Below, piece after piece: positions 14,336-19,145 of a stretch of 19,145 nucleotides of DNA. This stretch comes from JBDHXE01 sp039810525 (GTDB lineage Bacteria; Bacteroidota; Ignavibacteria; Kapaibacteriales; UBA2268). Position 1 is the stretch's first letter. Each line of letters opens with the position of its first letter. A program made the position numbers and the translations under genes. Location of the stretch: NCBI GenBank assembly GCA_039810525.1, contig JBDHXE010000027.1:1-19145 (forward strand), read 5' to 3'. The notes beneath the pieces are model-generated. The model ran no database searches. It was not told the DNA's origin and worked only from the letters and a program-made list of their open reading frames with translations.

Positions 14336-16840
14336 TTAATTTAATTCTACTATTGTTACTCCTGCCCCACCTTCTGTTAGATTGCCTATTCTAAATGATT
14401 TAACTTGATCTATTGTTTTTAGATATTTGTGTATAGCTTCTCTTAGAACTCCTGTGCCTTTGCCGTGGACGATAGTGATCATACTTAGTGAATTCATAAT
14501 AGCATTTTGCATAAATTCATCTAGTTCTTTGATAGTTTCGTCTGCACGCATACCTCTGACGTCTATTCTTTGTTTGACATCAAATTGGATATATTCGGTA
14601 GCTGACTTGATTAGTTTATCTACTTTAGTCAATTTTAGTTCATTGTATGATATTCTGACTTTAAAGCCATTAAAATCGACTAAGGCTGTCTCTTGTTTAT
14701 CATTAGCTTCTATCACTGTACCTACTGAATTGCTATCCATTAATGAGACATTATCACCTTGTTTTAGTGTTTTTAATTTTTCTGTGGTTTTGTTAGTAAT
14801 TGATACTTTTTGAGCTTCTTTTTCAATATTGATTTTTTGGTTATTAAATTCATTTTTAACTTCTGCTATTGGCTTTTTAGCTTCTTTTACTTCTTTGATT
14901 GTTTTTTCGATTAGTGAATTGGCAGATGATACTACTTGCTGAGCTTCTAATTTAGCTTTACCAATTATCTCATTCTTTTTAAGCTTAATTTCACTAAGTT
15001 TTTTATCATATTCTTGTCTTAATTTTTCAAATTTATTTTTTTCTTCTGCTAATTTTAATGAATTTTTTTCTGCTTCATTTTTATATTTCTGCAATATTGC
15101 TATACTATTTTCTAATTCACTGTGTTTGTTGCCTAAGTATTTTTTAGCTCTATTAATGATATTGTTTGGTATTCCGATATTTTTGGCAAGAACAAAGGCA
15201 TAGGAGTTGCCCGGTGTGCCATTCAGAAAATTGTAAGTTGGTTTTAATTTATCACTATCGAATTCTAATGAATCGTTTTCTATTTCTGGTCTATTGAGTG
15301 CATAGGTTTTGAGTGAAGATTGGTGTGTGGTGGCAATAAAAAATAATTTAATATTTAAGAAGGTATCTATAATGGAAGAAGCTAAAGCACCTCCTTCTTG
15401 TGGATCTGTTCCTGAGCCTATTTCATCTGCTAATATTAGTGAATCTTTGTTGCAATTATCTAAAATTAGTTTTAATCTTAATACTTGCGAAGAGAAAGTA
15501 GATAAGTCATTTTCAATTGATTGTTGATCGCCAATCGAAGTAAATACTAATCTAAAATTTGTCTCACATTCGCCAAGTGGGAATATTCCTGATATTGCCA
15601 TTAATATATTTAGACCTACGCTTTTTAAGGCAACTGTTTTGCCTCCAGCATTTGGACCTGATATAAGGTGTCCGCGTTTGTTAGAATTAAATTCTATGGT
15701 AAGCGGTATTACGTTTTTTTTGCCTTTGGTATGGACTAATATTGGGTGTTTGATTTTTCTTAGTACTATCGAATCTTCGTTAGTTATCTTGGGTTTGATC
15801 CCACCGTATTCGATAGCATATTTGGCTTTGGCAACTATTGAATCGAGATGTCCCATTATATTGAGAGAATATAATAAGCTGTTAGCTTCTTTGCCAATTT
15901 CGTTTGTTAAGTTGGATAGTATATTATATATCTCTCTCTGCTCTTCGTTGTGCAGGAGAGACAAATCATTGTTCATCTCTATAATTTCTGATGGCTCTAC
16001 GAATACTGTAGAGCCAGTTTGTGATACTCCGTGAATAATTCCGGGTAAAGCTCGTTTATTTTCTACTTTGATAGGTAATACAAATCTACCTTCTCGGATA
16101 GAGTAGAAATCATCTCTCGAAAGCTCTTCTTCATTCACTCTTTTAAGTATTTTTTGGAGTCTATCTCTCAATTTAGCTGATTTAGTACGAATATCTACTC
16201 GTATTCTTTGTAGTTCGCGTGTAGCTGTATCGCGTATTTCGCCATTATCATCTATAGCTTCATAATACCTTCTTAAATCATCATGTTCAAAATCTCTCAA
16301 ACGTTTCAAATGAAGATAAATCGAAACTTCATAACTATAAACATATTTATTCGAAACTACTTTTAAATGTTTTTCTAATATTCTATTTTCATACAATTCC
16401 GAAGTTAGATGAAATAAGTTTTCAAATTGTGATTCTTTGTCTCTAAAGAAATTACGTATATATCTAAAAGATTTTATAGTATCCAATACATTTAAAATAT
16501 CGGTAGCATTTAGTACAGCATTTTCTATCATAGACCTATAAATTTGTTGACTGATATCGCTCAAGCCGTCTAATGAAGGGATATGATCTTTGTAATGAAG
16601 ATTAATCATTTCTTCTATTAGATTATGCTCTTTACTAAGCCAATGAATATCATTTTTGGGTAAAATCTTTAATATAATGTCTTTTCCCAAATCGGAGTAT
16701 GCGAATTTAGCAATTTGCTCTAATATACTATAGTATTCTAATTGTTTTAGGCTCTCTTTTAATACGTTGTTGTGATAGTATTCTTCTATATATACTTCTG
16801 ATTCTATATGCCTTGCGGATATAGTTTGATTATCAATCAT
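14336..16840 (-). CDS. mutS2: Endonuclease MutS2
   Basis: MutS2 is a MutS paralogue without the mismatch-binding domain; it acts on branched DNA and suppresses recombination, and in some Firmicutes it rescues collided ribosomes. The 834-residue protein has the core helical domain starting near residue 30 (LKQLEYYSILEQIAKFA), the lever/clamp region, the ATPase with Walker A GPNAGGKT (395-402), DLSTFSSQ (445-452), Walker B LILADEIGSG (468-477) and THQSS (505-509), a long charged coiled coil (about 570-685), and a C-terminal Smr nuclease domain (about 758-834) with VDVRGMRADE and HGKGTG (792-797). It is somewhat longer than the usual 780-790 residues, partly through an N-terminal extension of about 28 residues for which no inner methionine exists. 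Its ATG overlaps the YqeY stop by one base (TAATG). Confidence 0.95.
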   Translation of the reverse strand: MIDNQTISARHIESEVYIEEYYHNNVLKESLKQLEYYSILEQIAKFAYSDLGKDIILKILPKNDIHWLSKEHNLIEEMINLHYKDHIPSLDGLSDISQQIYRSMIENAVLNATDILNVLDTIKSFRYIRNFFRDKESQFENLFHLTSELYENRILEKHLKVVSNKYVYSYEVSIYLHLKRLRDFEHDDLRRYYEAIDDNGEIRDTATRELQRIRVDIRTKSAKLRDRLQKILKRVNEEELSRDDFYSIREGRFVLPIKVENKRALPGIIHGVSQTGSTVFVEPSEIIEMNNDLSLLHNEEQREIYNILSNLTNEIGKEANSLLYSLNIMGHLDSIVAKAKYAIEYGGIKPKITNEDSIVLRKIKHPILVHTKGKKNVIPLTIEFNSNKRGHLISGPNAGGKTVALKSVGLNILMAISGIFPLGECETNFRLVFTSIGDQQSIENDLSTFSSQVLRLKLILDNCNKDSLILADEIGSGTDPQEGGALASSIIDTFLNIKLFFIATTHQSSLKTYALNRPEIENDSLEFDSDKLKPTYNFLNGTPGNSYAFVLAKNIGIPNNIINRAKKYLGNKHSELENSIAILQKYKNEAEKNSLKLAEEKNKFEKLRQEYDKKLSEIKLKKNEIIGKAKLEAQQVVSSANSLIEKTIKEVKEAKKPIAEVKNEFNNQKINIEKEAQKVSITNKTTEKLKTLKQGDNVSLMDSNSVGTVIEANDKQETALVDFNGFKVRISYNELKLTKVDKLIKSATEYIQFDVKQRIDVRGMRADETIKELDEFMQNAIMNSLSMITIVHGKGTGVLREAIHKYLKTIDQVKSFRIGNLTEGGAGVTIVELN

Positions 16841-17292
16841 TAAGAATCACCTAATAATTCTTTAACAATCCCTTGTACTTTGGTACCATCAGCTTGTCCA
16901 GTTAACTTTTTCATAGAGAGACCCATTACTTTGCCCATATCTTTGGGAGAAGTAGCTCCTACTTCGCTTATTATTTGTTTGATTATTTCTTTTATTTCTT
17001 CATCGCTTAATTGCGGTGGTAAAAATTCTTGAATAATTTTCAATTCAAATTCTTCTTTTTCTTTCAGGTCGCTTCTATTGGCATTGGCATACATATCTAT
17101 GGCATCTTTTCTGCGTTTGGCTAATGTATTTAATATTTTGATTTCATCATCGCTGTTCATATCTCTATTTAAGCCACTTTTAGCAAATTCTATAATAGCT
17201 GCTCTTATCGAACGCAATGTCTCTAAACGATCTTTATTGCCTGCCTTCATAGAGGCTTTCATATCTTCATTTATTTTTTGTTCTAAATTCAT
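16840..17292 (-). CDS. yqeY: GatB/YqeY domain-containing protein
   Basis: The 150-residue protein is helical and full length for the YqeY family: MNLEQKINEDMKASMKAGNK at the N-terminus, ETLRSIRAAI (24-33), a KRRKDAIDMY segment (58-67), EFELKIIQEFLPPQLSDEEI (82-101), and the closing SPKDMGKVMGLSMKKL-TGQADG stretch (114-136). The fold resembles the tRNA-binding tail of the amidotransferase subunit GatB, but the family lacks the catalytic part and its role is not settled; tRNA-related binding is a guess from the fold. The gene lies between the AcuI-like reductase (12 bp upstream) and mutS2 (1-nt overlap), so it is almost surely co-transcribed with both. Confidence 0.9.
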   Translation of the reverse strand: MNLEQKINEDMKASMKAGNKDRLETLRSIRAAIIEFAKSGLNRDMNSDDEIKILNTLAKRRKDAIDMYANANRSDLKEKEEFELKIIQEFLPPQLSDEEIKEIIKQIISEVGATSPKDMGKVMGLSMKKLTGQADGTKVQGIVKELLGDS

Positions 17293-17304
17293 AATAATTT
17301 TTCC

Positions 17305-18291
17305 TTATTTTAAATTTACTATAACACGACCAAATTGCTGGCCATTTAATATTTTGTTTATTTCATCATTTAAATTTAATAATGATACTTCTGTAATATA
17401 TTGAGATAAGTTATCAAATTTCCATTCATTAGCTATCTTATCCCATAAATATTGTCGTAGTTCCATATCTTTTGATGCTGAATCGATACCTATTAAACTT
17501 ACACCTCTTAGCAAAAAGGGATAAATACTTGTGTTTAAAATATCGCCTGATACATTACCCAACACGCAAACTATACCATGCATTTTTACAGACCTAAAAG
17601 CAGCCGAAAGAGTCGTGCCACCTACATTATCAATTACTGCAATATATCTGCCTGCTAATAAGGGTCTATCTCCTGCATTAATTAACTCATTCCTATCAAT
17701 AACACTTTTTGCCCCTATTTTAATTAAATCATTAGCTTTATCCAATTTACCTGTAGAAGCAACTACACTATAACCAAGTTTAGCTAAAATACCTACCGAA
17801 ATAATACCAACGCCACCGGTAGCACCCGTTACTAAAATATCACCATCGCTCGGTTTAATACCCTTAGATATTATCTCATTAACACAAATAGCAGCAGTAA
17901 ATCCCGCAGAACCATACATCATACTCTCTCTAAGAGTTAAACCCTCAGGTAACTTAACAACCCAATCAGCAGGAACAGAAATATATTCAGCAAAGCCACC
18001 CTTAGTATTCATTCCGAGATCATAACCCGTAACTAAAACTTCATCGCCAACCTTAAATTTATCCGAGTTAGATTTTTCTATAACGCCCGCAGCATCAATG
18101 CCCGGAATATGAGGATAATATTTAGATATACCTTTATGACCTCTTGCAGAAAGCCCATCTTTATAATTAAGAGAAGAATAATGAACCCTAATTAAAATAT
18201 CATCATCTTTTAAAAAATCGAAATCAACTGACTCAATACCTCTATTAAAAACATTAGGTTCAATTTCTCTGACAACTAAAGCATTAAACAT
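17305..18291 (-). CDS. acuI: YhdH/AcuI-type NADPH-dependent quinone oxidoreductase / acrylyl-CoA reductase
   Basis: The 328-residue protein belongs to the zinc-free medium-chain dehydrogenase/reductase superfamily, YhdH/YhfP branch. It has the GroES-like N-terminal domain with SSLNYKDGLSARGHKG (39-54) and HIPGIDAAGVI (61-71), and a Rossmann domain with the nucleotide loop VTGATGGVGIISVG (154-167). No zinc-binding cysteine cluster is seen. AcuI proteins reduce the toxic intermediate acrylyl-CoA to propionyl-CoA with NADPH; many relatives are called quinone oxidoreductases from fold alone, so the true substrate is uncertain. It is the first gene of the long minus-strand run, and any main promoter for that run should lie in the 187 bp upstream. 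I could not fix a convincing one there. Confidence 0.85.
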   Translation of the reverse strand: MFNALVVREIEPNVFNRGIESVDFDFLKDDDILIRVHYSSLNYKDGLSARGHKGISKYYPHIPGIDAAGVIEKSNSDKFKVGDEVLVTGYDLGMNTKGGFAEYISVPADWVVKLPEGLTLRESMMYGSAGFTAAICVNEIISKGIKPSDGDILVTGATGGVGIISVGILAKLGYSVVASTGKLDKANDLIKIGAKSVIDRNELINAGDRPLLAGRYIAVIDNVGGTTLSAAFRSVKMHGIVCVLGNVSGDILNTSIYPFLLRGVSLIGIDSASKDMELRQYLWDKIANEWKFDNLSQYITEVSLLNLNDEINKILNGQQFGRVIVNLK

Positions 18292-18418
18292 AAATCAAGA
18301 AATAATATATAAAAGGAATATAAACGAAATATTAACAAAAAGATGTTAAAATAAATGAAAAACTATGGTTATAGTAATGAAAAATCCTTTTGCTATTAAA
18401 ATGAATATAATTATATTT

Positions 18419-18426
18419 TATTTTTG
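18419..18426 (+). promoter_or_regulatory. Candidate TAnnTTTG -7 element for the right-edge gene
   Basis: TATTTTTG matches the TAnnTTTG -7 element of Bacteroidota promoters. A TTTTG lies at 18388-18392, but the 26-nt gap is longer than usual for the -33 element. The predicted transcript start would be about 45-50 nt before the GTG start codon and upstream of the Shine-Dalgarno sequence. The rest of the 18292-18478 gap shows nothing firm. Confidence 0.25.
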
Positions 18427-18464
18427 GAATTGACAAAAGTGAAAAAAATTAATAAAAGTATACT

Positions 18465-18473
18465 AAAGAGGTG
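18465..18473 (+). promoter_or_regulatory. Shine-Dalgarno sequence that fixes a GTG start
   Basis: AAAGAGGTG stands with its AGAGG core 7 nt before the GTG at 18479. The frame has a stop codon at 18464-18466, so this GTG is the only start with a ribosome binding site. Confidence 0.7.
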
Positions 18474-18478
18474 CTATT

Positions 18479-19145
18479 GTGGCACATAATAATAGCGATG
18501 GTTTAAATGGTGTAAGAAGTTTATTAAAGCCATACGCAAAACAAATTGAAAAGACCTTTCAATCTTATAAAAAAGCTGTGTTTGAAATAAATGCTATCAA
18601 TAATAAAGAAAAAGAAGCATTAATAAAATTTGAAGGAGAACATACAAAATATATAATATTTGGATTGTTTTCTATTTTGGCTTTATTTTTTGATTTTTGG
18701 ATATCAAGAGAAACTATGAAGCCAATAGCTCAAATAATGAAACAAAAACCAGAAGTTGTAGCTTTATTATTTAATCTACTTGATTTAGGTATGGCAATTT
18801 TCGCTAGTGGTATTTTAGCTAAAGATGCTATCAGATTTGATAGACATACAAAACAAGGAGGGATACTTTTATGGGTACTTTGTTTTATTAAAATTGTCTT
18901 ATTTGTAGTTTACGGAAAGATACTTTTAAGTGGACATATCTCATTAGTTGGAATGCTTGTTGTAATTGCTTTAGCTATTTTAGTTTATGTTATTCTTCAC
19001 TTTTCTGGTAGTGGTCTTTTATTTTTTATTACAAAAACAAAATATTGGTTAATGAAAAATTGGGCAGAAAATCCAGATGCTATAAAAAATAATAACCGTA
19101 AAGCATGGAATGGTTTAAGAGATGCTTGTAAAAAATATTCAATAG
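18479..19145 (+). CDS. Unrecognised multi-spanning membrane protein, 5' part only, GTG start
   Basis: I do not recognise this family. From the GTG at 18479 the frame stays open to the window edge for 222 codons, so the C-terminus is missing. The first 55 residues are polar and helical, without a signal peptide (SLLKPYAKQIEKTFQSYKK at about 14-32). Four hydrophobic segments follow at about 58-75, 92-114, 128-150 and 155-184; the second and third are joined by a short charged loop (KDAIRFDRHTKQGG, 115-128). After the fourth the chain is polar and basic with many Lys, Asn and Trp residues (185-222). The layout suggests a protein anchored in the inner membrane with cytoplasmic ends. It faces away from the acuI-led run, so it starts another transcription unit. 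Nothing in its codon use stands out by eye. Confidence 0.7.
   Translation, partial: MAHNNSDGLNGVRSLLKPYAKQIEKTFQSYKKAVFEINAINNKEKEALIKFEGEHTKYIIFGLFSILALFFDFWISRETMKPIAQIMKQKPEVVALLFNLLDLGMAIFASGILAKDAIRFDRHTKQGGILLWVLCFIKIVLFVVYGKILLSGHISLVGMLVVIALAILVYVILHFSGSGLLFFITKTKYWLMKNWAENPDAIKNNNRKAWNGLRDACKKYSI

Noticed and set aside
14427..16034. Several plus-strand open frames of 70-130 codons
   Set aside because: All are antisense to conserved Smr and ATPase parts of mutS2, with no ribosome binding site or family likeness.
18362..18375. Small inverted repeat ACTAT-GGTT-ATAGT
   Set aside because: A 5-bp AT-rich stem is expected by chance in this sequence and no second copy was seen.
18430..18464. 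TTGACA and TATACT resembling a sigma-70 promoter
   Set aside because: The spacer is 23 nt, far from 17, and transcription would begin at or after the Shine-Dalgarno sequence.

Overview
The window is AT-rich DNA (by eye roughly 30% G+C) from a bacterium with a cell envelope that includes an outer-membrane or periplasmic lipoprotein-carrier-like protein. Signs pointing to the Bacteroidota/Chlorobi/Ignavibacteria side of the tree are: a two-lipoyl-domain E2 acyltransferase, a deoxyhypusine-synthase-like protein, HpnC/HpnD-type squalene synthases, a rhomboid-like protein with a short acidic C-terminal domain, mixed use of Shine-Dalgarno sequences, and candidate TAnnTTTG -7 elements. This placement is an inference; there is no rRNA or other marker in the window. 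No tRNA, rRNA, CRISPR array or insertion sequence was seen.

Left part (1-5059, all minus strand): the 5' part of a GT-C/TMTC-like membrane glycosyltransferase that runs off the window; a 2-oxoacid dehydrogenase E2 acyltransferase followed by a clear intrinsic terminator; a secreted LolA-like protein; and a tRNA-dihydrouridine synthase. The gaps here are 90-180 bp, so these look like mostly separate transcription units.

Centre (5209-5971, plus strand): a HepT/MntA-type HEPN-MNT toxin-antitoxin pair with a 38-nt gene overlap. It is the only complete plus-strand unit. It is closed by a hairpin region (6013-6053) shared with the convergent operon.

Right part (6080-18291, all minus strand): an unbroken run of eleven genes with no gap larger than 75 bp. 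In transcription order they are an AcuI/YhdH-type reductase, a YqeY-like protein, MutS2, a Cache-domain hybrid-free sensor histidine kinase, HpnC, HpnD, NuoE, a rhomboid-like membrane protein, a deoxyhypusine-synthase-like enzyme, an NrnA-like DHH phosphoesterase and a single-domain response regulator. Several joints are tight (1-nt overlap TAATG, 3-nt, 1-nt and 0-nt gaps), which suggests co-transcription and translational coupling. The tightest group of interest is histidine kinase-HpnC-HpnD, where hpnC appears to start at a TTG three nucleotides after the kinase stop codon.

Right edge (18479-19145, plus strand): the 5' part of a gene for an unrecognised protein with four predicted membrane segments, starting at a GTG behind a good Shine-Dalgarno sequence. 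The best candidates for unusual biology are the HEPN-MNT pair, the kinase/squalene-synthase coupling, the bacterial deoxyhypusine-synthase homologue, and the unknown membrane protein at the right edge.
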